Shown here in pieces: positions 1 through 10,784 of a stretch of DNA of 64,000 nt. The position numbers and the translations under genes were made by a program. Positions within the stretch are counted from its first letter, which is position 1. Each line of letters opens with the position of its first letter. A model generated the notes under the pieces. It saw only the letters and a list, made by a program, of their open reading frames with translations, did not search any database and was not told where the DNA came from. The stretch comes from Panulirus ornatus. Its lineage: Eukaryota; Arthropoda; Malacostraca; Decapoda; Palinuridae. The DNA lies in assembly GCF_036320965.1 (NCBI RefSeq), contig NC_092226.1, positions 23,860,502 to 23,924,501 on the forward strand, read 5' to 3'.

Positions 1-1208
1 TTCCCACACCCAGTAGTGGTCCATGGTTCTTCATAGACTCATTTTTAGGATCTTGGTATCATCTATGGCCCTATATGGAGGTAGTATTGCTCTGATATTT
101 CTGTGGCGCCGTCTGCAAACAGTCAGGTACTCCGGTATTTCAGTAGCCCCATCTGGGGTCAGTATGGTTCTAGGTGGCTTCACCTGAACAGCGAGTGAGA
201 GATATCGTTCTTGCGTCAGTCGAGTTTGCTGTCATGTCTTCTCGTTTATCATCTGGTATTTTTCACATTTTCATAATTTTTCCTCCTTTTTATTAAAGTA
301 TGATATTCCTTCAGATGTGATTTTTTGCTGCTTCTGTATTAAGTTTAACATTCTCTCCTGAACTCTTTTTTATAATTTTAAAGTAATTCCTTCAAGTTAG
401 AAAACTTTGTTATGTAGTTTACATTTGAAAAATGCTAGGTAAAGATATACGTTTCTACCGTCACCACTAAATGAATATTCTTTTCATAAGCCTAGTCACG
501 AGTAAATGTTTACGTTTATCTAGGTGAAGTGGAGTTCCAACTAGCATGAAAGACACCGAAAAACTGATGTAGCTGGATGTAGCCAAGGGGGGTTGATTGG
601 CTGGCTGTTGTGGCGTTTATGAGAGAGAAACAAAAGTCGCCAAACACTGTAACTGTCCTCCAGTCGGTCTGCTGCAGTCGTTTGTTTTGAATCCCTAACG
701 TCGGAAGTATGTATTCCTTACGATCACGACGCTCCAGGAAGCTTTTGCCTTATGCGGTATACGATGGCATATCACAGTGAACATGATTTTCTCTCTATCT
801 CGTGTTTCTCTTCGTCGAAGTCTTCAGTCATGAGCAGTAGTCCTCATCGATGCCAGTAGATGAAAGAAAGATAAGGAAAGAAGAAAAAACTTCAAGGTTT
901 TTGATAAAATACGAGAAGGTAAAAATTTCTAAATCTTCGTAGTGTGGGGAAAGAAATGGATATCATAACTGTCTATCTGAGAGTTGCCAACGGCTATACA
1001 GTAATTATGAGAAGCAGTAGTTTGCCAAGAATTAAGTGGTCTAGCTAATTGAGTAGGCACACAAGCAGCCAATTCTCGGGAGCGGAATCCGGAGCAATAT
1101 CTGAACAAGAGGGTAAGAGAACCAATACTGCGGCGCAGAGAAAGTGGATCAAGTATTGACTTCAGACTGGGAGAGCTGATTAGTCGAAGTACTTTAGACT
1201 CGAGTCAG
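1..1208. other. Non-coding stretch, no gene recognised
   Basis: All frames are broken by frequent stops and no ORF reaches 60 codons. Positions 60-200 hold two or three loosely related units of about 55 bases, sharing words such as ccatctggggtcagtatggt, which may be a decayed tandem repeat. Nothing else is recognised. Confidence 0.5.
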
Positions 1209-2233
1209 TGTTTTGAAACATTTTGCTGACTCGTCCGTTTCGCTTGTGCTTAACAAAAAATATGAAAGATTTTCTTCTCTACAGACTGTAGAGATACATT
1301 CATACAGCCTGTCCTAATGAAGGGTGACTGATTCAATCCTCCCTTGACTTCTACTTTCACAGCTCGTAGAAACTCCCAGATGTAAGAACGTTGTTCCGTT
1401 CCGTACAAGGACGACTCAGTTCTTTGTGTGATCAGACTAATTGTTCACGAGAGAAAAACCTTAAGCATTTAAAAAAGGCTCCCAGTTTCATAGCCACGTT
1501 TTGTGATAGGTTAGCTATTGTTGTGGTGCCAAGAATGTTTATTGTGCTAAGTGGTGGAATTATAGACCCATCGTAAGAGATGGGAGCTTTTGGGAGGAAA
1601 ACTATGGGTTTCAGTGACGTCGAATTTGATTAGCTTCATCCTAGATAGGCAGTTGTAAAACGACTAGAGACAAATAGAATGGATGTGAATGAAGTGGATA
1701 AACGTAGTGTTGTGTCGGCAGTGTTGATATAAACTTTGTTATGTCTTGAGGAAAAATAATCGTTGATTACAAGACGAAGAGTGCAAAAGACAGGACAGAG
1801 CACCAAGGGGCACAGTTACTCATTACGACAGAGGTGGAGTTTGATTTATGAATAGATACATAGATCAACCGCAGACGATGCTACGCATCAAAGAACTGAG
1901 TTATGAAGGAAAGCCAAAAGAGAAGCGCTTGGAAATCAGAGGACCAAAGCCACATCCCATTAGATCCTTTCGAAATACCATGAGTTATAACGGAGTATCC
2001 CTCCAGTGTCATACAGAAATGATAAACAGACATTAGTAACGTACGAAAGATTATCGCCTTGAGATTGTTACACTGATGACCACAGAGAAGACCGAGAGAG
2101 TCAAGGCGCATAAAGTAATGGGTCGAGGTTTCTACGAGCGGAGGAAGTGGAGATCAAAGGAAGGATTAAATCAGTGATCCCTCTTTAGGACAAGCTATAT
2201 GAATGTATGCCTCTACAGTGTAAAGAGAAGGAC

Positions 2234-2299
<66 letters not shown>

Positions 2300-2337
2300 C
2301 ACAAGCGAAACGGACGAGTCAGCAGAGTTTTAAAACA
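1209..2337. mobile_element. Segment bounded by inverted repeats, candidate DNA transposon or MITE-like element
   Basis: Positions 1225-1250 and 2298-2323 are perfect 26-base reverse complements, and both extend outward into a similar TGTTTT-R-AAAC stretch (to 1209 and about 2337). Both arms point inward in the correct terminal-inverted-repeat arrangement, about 1.05 kb apart. The interior has only short ORFs (for example 1391-1576 and 1848-2036) and no recognisable transposase, and its right side is occupied by a (TA)n array. No clear target-site duplication was found. It could be a non-autonomous DNA transposon, or two independent copies of a dispersed repeat that happen to face each other. 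Confidence 0.4.
2240..2297. repeat. (TA)n microsatellite
   Basis: Nearly uninterrupted TA dinucleotides over about 57 bases, directly abutting the right arm of the inverted repeat ending near 2337. Confidence 0.95.
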
Positions 2338-2339
2338 TG

Positions 2340-3000
2340 AGGAGGATGCCATCTGGTTCATGCGCTTTGCTTGTGTAAGAAGTTCTTTCTGGCGTGTATT
2401 AAGAGGTTAAAAGGAGGGGGACGGTATTAGCAAGAGGTGCGTCAGCAGTACATGAGAACGTTATAGAGTTACTCAGGATGGCCGGGGAGAGAGTGGATTT
2501 CTGAAGTAAGATAGAGAGCTATTGTGTCTATTATCTTTGCAACGGAAAAATGTAGGAAAGTAGTATGGAAAACCATTCTAGAAATAGTTTTGGCTAAAGA
2601 CTAGACGTTCCTGTTATCGGAAGAAGAGAAGAAGTTATCATACTTTCCTTAGATAGGAGAGTGCCTCCCCTTACGATTCCCATAGTTCCAATGATCTCGC
2701 ACGGAGATGAAATCTCAATGCTATCCGGAGGAGGGAGAGTTTTTCCAGGTCTGATATGCCTGATTCCTTGTTAGAATGGCCACAGAATAACAACGGACTG
2801 GAATAAGAAGTAGCCACAGAAGAGGAAGGGAATTCTTGCCTCTCTTCTTGCAACAAAAGTGTTTGATATGTGACCAGCAGAGACACAAAAGCATCGACCG
2901 AGGAGAGGCAGTACATAGTCTTTATCTATTTGAAAATTGGGTTACTACCAGAATTTACGCGTCCGATGTCAAAGTTAAGAAAGCAGATTGATCGTAGTTC
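2340..3000. other. Non-coding stretch
   Basis: Purine-rich unique sequence. The short ORFs at 2671-2916 (minus) and 2870-3097 (plus) have no recognisable domain and look like chance. Confidence 0.4.
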
Positions 3001-3007
3001 GCAAGAG

Positions 3008-3172
3008 GTGTGTCCTATGTTCTGTAGACTTCCCCGGGTGTGTACAACGCTTCACAAGCCTTCCTGTGTGTGCACTAAACACCACAGGCCACACTGAATG
3101 TGTATAACACTCCACAGGCCTCACCAGGTGTGTAACACACGGACCACATCGAATGTGTGCGGCATTACACTG
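3008..3172. repeat. Degenerate minisatellite, period about 33-35 bp
   Basis: Four or five diverged units share the words GTGTGTACAACACT and CCACAGGCC, for example near 3035, 3070, 3103 and 3140. Divergence between units is high, so the array is old. Confidence 0.6.
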
Positions 3173-3179
3173 GATTGAT

Positions 3180-3984
3180 AAAAAAGAAAAAAATTGCGGT
3201 CAGAACTCGCCCGTCCGTTGGTACTGGTGGAGATATATCACATTCGCCATTTAATCACAATATCTCGAAATATTTGACGAAACTCGAATGTATCGTCGAA
3301 ATTTCTTCGATCGCATCGGAATAGCTGACAGGTTTTTGTCTCGATGATGAAATGACATGATTGATATGTATCAGTATGATAATACTCTCATGTCTTTATT
3401 ATATGAAGACGTGAGGCGATGTGTTCCTGGTATCTCATCATTCGCCAACACGAAGGTAAATCATGAGGAATCTGAAGTGTTAGATTTCTTTCAGTGAACT
3501 CCACTTCAAGAACCACCTCAAAGCAAACGTTACTTCTGAACCTCTTTATGCAATATTTGGACACTTATCGTTATCGTCGGCTTTATCTAAGACATTGTCT
3601 GATCCCCCATAAGGGACAGGTGTCCAGGATGTGTCGCTATATCTCGGTAAGTTTCCCCCTTGCATTTTATTCTCTCTCGAGAAAGCGATACTCGAAATGA
3701 TCAAAGAGAAGTCACTCACGTGGGCTGTCTCTCCTCTTCAGGCTAATGTGACAGGTAGTGAGTAAAGGAACGTTTGTGGAGTAAAGGAACGTTTGTGGAA
3801 TAAAAGGAACGTTTGAAGATCCCACTTTTGCAGTATGACGTCTTGACATTGACGAGCACAACGTGAGTGAAGGAATGAAACGTTCAGTCGGGGGAAAAGG
3901 CTGGAGGGTAGCGGTCCAGGAGTAACGCATTGTCACACACACACACATACTGATGTGACAGACTTTGTCGGTCTTATGGGGTAC
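3180..3984. other. Non-coding stretch with a three-unit tandem repeat
   Basis: No gene recognised. Positions 3760-3815 hold three consecutive units of about 21 bases built on GTAAAGGAACGTTTGTGGA. A short (CA) run lies at 3936-3950. Confidence 0.5.
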
Positions 3985-4365
3985 GTCGCTCGCTGGCTTA
4001 CGAAAGACACTGGCTGGTCGTAAGACACTGCCGATGATTATAGCATCTCCTGGCTAAACATACGTCCTTGGGTTTGAGTGCATCGCTGGTTGATGGCGCG
4101 ACGATGGGTCACACTGTACGGCCCTGGCTGATCGTACGTCACTAGCCTGTAGTCGATCGTACGACACTTGCTCTTAGTGGGTGGGTCACTGGCTGATCAC
4201 ACGACACTGCGTCACTCTTACGTTGATGGCTACTCTTGCGACAGCGGTCTCTCGTATGATACTGGTTAATCGCAAAACATCGTCTATCGCACGACGCTGG
4301 CAGAAAGCACGACACTGGCTGATCGCACGACGCTGGATGATCTCAGGACGTAGGCTAATTGCAAA
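3985..4365. repeat. Degenerate minisatellite with core CTGGCTGATCGCACGACA
   Basis: The words CTGGCTGATCG and CACGACA or CGTACGACA recur about fifteen times with irregular 18-35 base spacing. The best-preserved units lie at 4270-4350. The ORF at 4181-4402 is a by-product of the repeat. Confidence 0.6.
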
Positions 4366-4369
4366 GAGG

Positions 4370-4985
4370 CCAGAGAGTTCAATCGTCTCTCTGGTCTTAT
4401 AAGGAGACGTGTGGCTAGGACAGGAGTAGAGGGAGAGAGGATGGGGTGAACCACCACAACCTTGCTGATAATAACTTACTTGTTACAGCTGAATAATTCG
4501 CTTGTTTGTCTAGCCAGCCAATTATGCTCGGCTCCCCGCCTGGAGCAGCGGCTGATGAAGTCTCTATCCTCGCAATTAGTGCAAATGGCGGAAATTACTA
4601 AAGGTAATCCTATTAGTAAAAAAAAAAAAAGAAAAAAAAGAAAAAGGCATTTCAGATCGGGAATGGAGTTATGTTGACTCTATGATGAACGCTCTTATAT
4701 ACAAATTCATACTTGACATTTGTACAGCTTTGTGTTGTCCCCGTGTTTCCATAGGGAAGGCAGGTAAGCGGGTGAGTGCTCCCTGCTGCTGGGTGGTTAA
4801 GCAGCTGTCATTTGCTTCCAGAGAAATTCATGAGGGAAGTGTGGTGCAGCTGTTGCCCAGGCTGGGTCATGAGACCGTGGTGGGTGGCATGGGTAAGAGG
4901 ATGTCTCCTCCTCCCGCTGGTAATGAGCTGGTCGTTCCCAGAGTGCGAAACCTTGAGAAGGGAAAACGTCACTGATGCGGTAATT
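4370..4985. other. Non-coding stretch with A-rich run
   Basis: An A-rich stretch at 4618-4647 is broken by G. The overlapping ORFs at 4682-4975 and 4776-5021, with antisense partners, have no recognisable domain. Confidence 0.4.
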
Positions 4986-4989
4986 AGAC

Positions 4990-5450
4990 TTGCTCTCATG
5001 ATGCTTCATGAATGTCATTAGATCTTCCATCATAACGCTCTCCACGGAGATGCACAGGTCAGACTCTCATTCATAATCATGCTTCATGAAGAATTACAGT
5101 CATTAGCCTTTTATGGCCAACGTGTGAAGACAAGGAGAGTAATGGAGTCCGTGTTAAGATAAAAGAGATCGGTCGTCATGATGCTCGCATGGAGATCGGG
5201 AATTAGACTTTCAATGATGATGTTTCATAAATAAAAGAAAATTAGACTTTTCACCCATAATGCTTCATGAAGATACAGTAATTAAATTCATTCATTTCAT
5301 TCATAATGCTTCATGAATATAGAATAACGAGTCCTGTATTCATAATGCTTCATGAATATAGAATAATGAGTCCTGTATTCATAATGCTTCATGAGTATAC
5401 AGTGATGAGTCCTGTATTCATATTGCTTCATGAAGATACAGCAATTCCCA
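4990..5450. repeat. Minisatellite, 39-bp unit with core CATAATGCTTCATGAA
   Basis: Units starting at 5303, 5342, 5381 and 5420 are exactly 39 bases apart and nearly identical. Older diverged copies of the same core extend upstream to about 4995. Because 39 is a multiple of three, the unit gives repeated IMLHEYR-type peptides on the plus strand (5306-5506), which should not be called a gene. Confidence 0.85.
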
Positions 5451-5576
5451 GAAACCATCATAAGTTTCCAGGTAGATTTAACGAGAAATTTCAGACTGAA
5501 ATATAAAAATTCATTGGCAAACAAGATGATCACATCTCCCTGAGCGAACACTGATATAATGATGTACAGGTCATGT

Positions 5577-5598
5577 GGGAGGAGGAGGAGGAGGAGGT
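5577..5598. repeat. (GGA)n short array
   Basis: About seven GGA or GGT triplets. The following 200 bases are unique and have no recognised gene. Confidence 0.7.
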
Positions 5599-5819
5599 GA
5601 AGGAGAGGTGGAATCCTGCGGCCAGGCTGCTGCTGCCTCTCTGATTAGCATCCTGCACCACAGAATCCTAGAATTGTTGGCCTTGTCTCCTGGAATCCTG
5701 ACGGGAGACAGACCGTCCGTCGGGCACAACCACTCCTTGGTTGGCAGTTGCTGGGGTCGGGGCTTGACAGCAAGTCCTCCACCATGTTCTCATGTGTGTA
5801 TGTTACAAATATGTGCAGA

Positions 5820-6054
<235 letters not shown>

Positions 6055-6059
6055 TACAT

Positions 6060-6920
6060 TTATATTACATAAAGCACTTCCCTTATGTATGTAGGACAAG
6101 TGAATGGTCGTCACAGTTAGACTGATGAGTGACCGACCCCCTCAGATAACCAGTGTTAACAGTTAGCTGGAAAAGTAACTGTTTGTCTCGGTTTAGTTGC
6201 ACAGGTACAGTTAGTTAGGCAGACACCCCGACCTTCACAGTCAGGATATCAGCCAGACAGTTAGATAAGTAATCGACCCCAGCTGTTCGTTCGTTAGGTA
6301 ACAGGTAGGCAACTTGGAAGGTTATATGGCCTAGCATACGTTAGTCAGACATCTAACCTTTACAGTTAGATAACTAGTATTCATTGCTCATTTAGACCAG
6401 AATTCGGCCCTTCAGTGTTTATGACTGGTGGTCACCTCACACATTCAGTTTATCCGGTTTTATTGCTTTCACAGTTAGATTAATCTACTCACAGTTTGGC
6501 TACGACAGTCTGATTGGTGCCTGATTCTTGGAGTCAAACTGGCATGTGCCTGTCATCCACGGACAAGTGAGACAGACAAGTGAAACCTTCCGTCAGTCAG
6601 ACGGACCTAAGTCTTTCAGTCAGTTCGACACATTCTCGACTCTGACAGTTAGCTTCACAGGTGGTTGACCCTGGCACTAATTCACTTCGGTAACTGAAAT
6701 AATCTTTAACACTTAAGTGTTTTCACATGCCATTCTCAATTGGAGCGACATGAGAAACAGAGAACACAAGCAAGTTATATATACAGATCTGAGATCTTCT
6801 GACACGACCTCGCCCATTACCTGACCTGTCATGACACCTTGATTAAGTGACCTCCGTCTACTCTTCCTAAGACTGTAGCAGTTTTGCATATCTCTTAACC
6901 TTGTTACATATACCTTTGTT
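6060..6920. repeat. Degenerate repeat field with core ACAGTTAG
   Basis: The word ACAGTTAG, or one-mismatch forms, recurs at least eight times (near 6112, 6158, 6209, 6259, 6361, 6473 and 6647) at irregular 45-110 base spacing. Intervening words such as ACCGACC and CCTTCACAG also recur. This looks like a much-decayed minisatellite. No ORF of note. Confidence 0.45.
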
Positions 6921-6929
6921 AAATGAGGT

Positions 6930-7290
6930 TAGGCCTTAAGATACATTAGAATTATCTCCAGAACTAATGAGGCTGGATTTAGAAATTCTTCGTTTAACGT
7001 AATTGTTAGACGGAAATCAACGTTACAGGTTGTTGAAATCAATAGTATAGTCAAACTCCCTTACGTGTTCGAAGACAGAACTTTCGTTCTTTCCAACTCT
7101 CACATCTCTCTTATCTTCGTTAATTCGATAATTGATGTATATTTCCGTTTCTCCCACATCTACGTTATCATAACAATCCTTGCATCGTATGACATACGTA
7201 TGTGTCTTCATCATCAATAGGTTTGTTCTTTGCTAACACAGCCTTTATTGAGTTGCTCGATTTAAATGTTGCATTGACGCCTCCGTAGTG
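6930..7290 (-). pseudogene. Penelope-like retroelement remnant: C-terminal linker plus GIY-YIG endonuclease
   Basis: Reading the minus strand from about 7280, the linker FKSSNSIKAVLAKNKP is followed by a one-base frameshift near 7210. The GIY-YIG-like stretch YVIRCKDC then leads to VGET, then KRDVRVGKNESSVFEHVRE, then TIDFNN (ORF 7023-7217). Past a stop, YVKRRISKSSLI follows. The order linker, Y-V-I...C-x-x-C, YVGET-like motif, RDVRVG, and S-x-Y-x-KRRI is characteristic of the endonuclease end of GIY-YIG Penelope-like elements. The second tyrosine of the motif reads V-D-V-G-E-T, so the catalytic tyrosine is lost or substituted. No reverse-transcriptase part was recognised upstream, so the copy is truncated and dead. 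Confidence 0.75.
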
Positions 7291-8082
7291 GCATGTTGTG
7301 TTTAGCTCTTTCATATTGACAGATGAGTGGATCAGGGTGGCAGAAAAAAAACACAGGATGGAGCTGCAGTTTTACCCTGTTATGTTTCAGCGTAAAGCTT
7401 TGCTCACACAGACTAACAACATTAGAGGAGAATACATTGTTTAAATGGATAAAAAACAAAAGAATCTCGCCGGGCGTGTGTATGAGTGTCCCCATGACTG
7501 GATAGTGTCAAATGCTGGCTCCACCTTCTTCGATAACGTCAACAACATGTTTTTCCGCCTCTGCTAAGAAAGAGAGCGTAGTATACGAGATACCGTGTAG
7601 TGGATGCTCTGTGGTTTATCATGGTGAGATGGGACGTGGCTTGCAGAATAGACTGTATGAAAATTGAGCAGATGTACGTCTGCGCCGAAACTCCAGCTCG
7701 CTTGTAGTACAAATAGAAGAATGTGGACATTTGCCGAAATGTCAAGAAACCAGGATAATCCAAAAAACTTGGATAAAGGGTTGAGAAAAGTGGTTGAGGC
7801 TACATATATAACGACAAATAACGTAATAGATCATCGGAAAGGATTCTTCTGCTTGTCCAAAGCGGCGGGAAGACTGGTCGTGAAGTCATGGAAGGAGGAA
7901 GAGCCAGCAGCTGACGAGCCAGTCAGGGATAGACCCGTATAGGCGCCCGGCAAGATAGAAGTTTGTTCTCCATTTGAATAAAATATTGTTCTCTCATGTT
8001 GTTACTTTGCGGGAAAAGACTTTATGCCGAAACGTAACAGTATGAAACTCCAGCTCCAGCCTGTTTTTCTACGACCGTGATT
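7291..8082. other. Non-coding stretch
   Basis: No gene recognised. The overlapping ORFs at 7262-7495 (minus), 7539-7763 (minus) and 7664-7942 (plus) show no family motif. Confidence 0.4.
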
Positions 8083-8107
8083 CACACACACACACACACA
8101 CACACAC

Positions 8108-8176
<69 letters not shown>
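8083..8176. repeat. Compound microsatellite (CA)n-(TG)n-(TA)n
   Basis: (CA) at 8083-8107 switches through CGTGTG to (TA) at 8113-8176. The CA-to-TG switch makes a short self-complementary stretch. Confidence 0.95.
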
Positions 8177-8177
<1 letters not shown>

Positions 8178-8429
8178 TGTGATATGGAGTAATAGGATTG
8201 GACAGAACAAAACCTTATGTTCAGAGATGAAGAACAAAGAAGGGAGTGGTAAATGTATGGTATTAGATACCGATTCAATTTAGGCATGTGGAAAGGTTAG
8301 ATGTGGGGTGGAGTGAGAGAGTATGTAGCTGAAAAGGATGTAAGCATGGGTTATTAGAAGTAATACAAGTGTTAGGATGCATGCAAGAGGCTTTACTTGT
8401 GGTTATATGATTTTTGATGTGTCCATATA

Positions 8430-9340
8430 TTTTTTTTTTGCAAAGTGAGTGAGAGGAGAAAGTTGACAGTAGAAGTTGATAAAAGCAAGGTTACTGGGTT
8501 TAACAGTGAAGAGGAACTGGTTATATGGAGAATGGGTTTGAATGGGGAGAACTTAGAGTGAATGGAGTGTTTTAGATACCTGGGAGTGGATATCACAGCA
8601 AATGGAACCAAGGGAGCTAAAGTGAGCCATTGGGTGGATGAGGGGTCAAGGATCCTGGGTGTACTGAGGAATTCGTGGAAAGAGAGGTCACTGTCTTGAA
8701 GGGCATAGAGGGGTATGTTTTATGGTATAGTAGTCCTATCAGTGCTGCATGAATGTGAGTTGTGGGATTAGGCAAAAGTGTAAGGAAGAGGGTGGATGTG
8801 TTGTAAATTAAATGTTTGAGGGTGATATGTGGCATGGGGATGGTTGGTTGAAAAGGATATTATGGGGTAAGAGAGATGTGTGTAAGTAAAGGGGGTATGT
8901 ATGAGAGAGCTGAAGAAGGTGTCCTGATATGGCTTGGACATTAGGAGTGGATGAATGAGGAAAGGATGACTAAAAGTGCATACATTTTAGAAGTCATGGG
9001 GACAAGGAAAAGAGGGAAACCAAAGAGAAGTTACAAGGATGGATTGAAAGATTATTTGAAGATTTGGGGCCCAAACATGTGTATGGGTGTAAGGTATGCA
9101 AGGGATTAAAAGTGATTTAGAGTAATGTGGTATACAGGGGACGATGTGCTGTCAATGGGCTGAACCAGGGTACATGAAGCAGTCAAGGGAAACCATGGAA
9201 AGGTCCGTGAGACCTGGTTGTGGGTAGGGGCGCACTGGTTTAAATGCATTGTACATGACAACTAGGATGTGGATGTGAGTGATTGAGGCAGTTTCATCAT
9301 CTCTTCCTGGACCTGTCTCACCGACTTGGAAAATGATGAA
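8430..9340 (+). pseudogene. Decayed LINE (family A): RT C-terminal half and 3' UTR
   Basis: Frame-shifting plus-strand reading near 8575-8700 gives GVDITANGTKGAKVSHWVDE and then GSRILGVLRNSWKERSLS. These align with the GVDLAADGTMEAEVDHRVGE and ILGALKNVWKSRTLS segments of the intact ORF at 35636-36880. The order continues through a GHxERM-like segment near 8935, a TRKRGKPK-like segment near 9000, and VVYRGR at about 9128-9145. Then comes a 3' UTR with GTGCTGTCAATGGGCTGAA, which matches the non-coding start of other family copies. Stops and frameshifts are dense, so this is an old copy. The upstream RT catalytic core is missing. Confidence 0.8.
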
Positions 9341-9417
9341 TATGCGTGAATTTTTTTTTTTTAATCTTTGGGCATGTTCTAAAGAAAGAGAAAATATGCA
9401 ATTATATGTACATAAGT

Positions 9418-9671
9418 TATCCCTGGGGATAGGGGATTAAGAATACTTCCCACGTATTCCCTGCGTGTCGTAGATGGCGACTAAAAGGGGAGGGAGCGGG
9501 GGGCTGGAAATCCTCCCCTCCCTCTCGTTTTTTTTTTTTTTAATTTTCCAAAAGAAGGAACAGAGAATTGGGCCAGGTGAGGGTATTCCCTCAAAGGCCC
9601 AGTCCTCTGTTCTTAATGCTACCTCGCTAATGCGGGAAATGGCGAATAGTTTAAAAGAAAGAAAGAAAAAG
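9418..9671 (+). mobile_element. Short non-autonomous retroelement, copy 1 (complete)
   Basis: It begins with the small hairpin-capable TATCCCTGGGGATA and continues through TTCCCACGTATTCCCTGCG, GTAGATGGCGACTAAAAGGG, a poly-T stretch, AGAAGGAACAGAGAATTGGG, CCCAGTCCTCTGTTCTTAAT and GCTACCTCGCTAATGCGGGA. It ends in (GAAA)n and a short TA tract. No tRNA box A or box B is visible. Close copies lie at 26071, 35159 and, on the minus strand, 32068. The 3' tail matches that of the LINE ending at 35437. Confidence 0.85.

Positions 9672-9678
<7 letters not shown>

Positions 9679-9706
<28 letters not shown>
9679..9706. repeat. (TG)n microsatellite at retroelement tail
   Basis: A run of about 14 TG units directly follows the A-rich tail and short TA run of the short retroelement. 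Confidence 0.9.
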
Positions 9707-9817
9707 ACACTTGCACCCCATAGCTCCATGCATTATCCTTCAGTAACTGGAAATCTCGAGCTGTTTCTCACATCTAGTGACGTGTAAGGCGACTGACTGT
9801 ATGAACAGTATGACACA

Positions 9818-9861
9818 GTCTTCCTTGGGACTGGCCTTCGAAGGCCAGTCCCAAGGAAGAC
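9818..9861. repeat. Perfect 44-bp palindrome without spacer
   Basis: The 22 bases from 9818 to 9839 are exactly reverse-complementary to 9840-9861, centred on TTCGAA. Pairing ends at both outer edges, so the palindrome is self-contained and not the join of a larger inverted duplication. Confidence 0.95.
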
Positions 9862-10101
9862 GGAAGCTCATGGAAAAAAATCACGTTCTCTTTTTCTTTA
9901 AAAACTTTCGTTTTATGTAACCTTATTATCAGAATTTGTGGCTTTGTTTAGGCGAGAGGAAAAAAAAAGTTTAAAAGGAGAACGTAAAGAAAATTTCCTT
10001 CCTCCTTAAACAGATAATGGGAGAGATATGGAAAATTGGCTCGCCAGCTGAATTTTTTAGAATATTTTTTTGGAGGAGGTTTGTGAATAGTAGAACGACC
10101 A

Positions 10102-10143
<42 letters not shown>
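10102..10143. repeat. (CA)n microsatellite with short TA end
   Basis: About 17 CA units (10102-10136) followed by a few TA units. Confidence 0.95.
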
Positions 10144-10784
10144 CATTAATCATGTTTGTGATCACATGATAACCATGGTTAGTATGTGATCAAGCAACAG
10201 TGGGGAGTAATTGTGGGTTAAGGATGGTGAGGCTGCCGTGGACTGGTTATGGTACATTTACCATGGATTACGTAAGGTGATGGTTGACAGTAGTTATGCC
10301 TGGTAGGACTACCATGGGCTTGCATGGTACGGAGTTACCATGGGTTTTGCATTGTACAGAGTTGCCATGTGTGTTTTGTGCTAAGGAGATTTTCATGAGT
10401 GATGTGGTGATGACCCCAAGTCATGTGTATGGAGTTTAATGTTTTGTATTGGCGGTGACCATGGCTGTGGTCAATTAAATTGCCATGTTTGAACAGTACA
10501 GACATGACTTATGCATGGTAATTCTACCAACGGTGGAACATGGTCGAACTGCAACAAGGTGTGTATGTACTGTAGGGATGATAGTGTTTATGCACAGTAG
10601 GGCTACCAAAAGACATGAAATGTCTGGGATACCATGGGTTGTGTGTGGATAGTTCGCCAGGCTGTGGGTCGTCTGTGTTAAGGCTTTCGAGTTCATGTAT
10701 GGTAAGCTTACCTTAGATCTTGTATGGAACGTCTGTTATTACTGGATATGGATGTCCAATTATGGATACGTTTTGTGTAGATAT
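10144..10784. repeat. Degenerate repeat field with core TACCATGG, left flank of the 24-bp array
   Basis: TACCATGG, or close variants, recurs about every 30-60 bases (near 10259, 10310, 10337 and 10631), with ATGGTA and GTTGCCATG forms between. These resemble the TATCATGGTTGTG core of the adjacent 24-bp minisatellite, so the field is read as its old, diverged shoulder. Confidence 0.55.
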
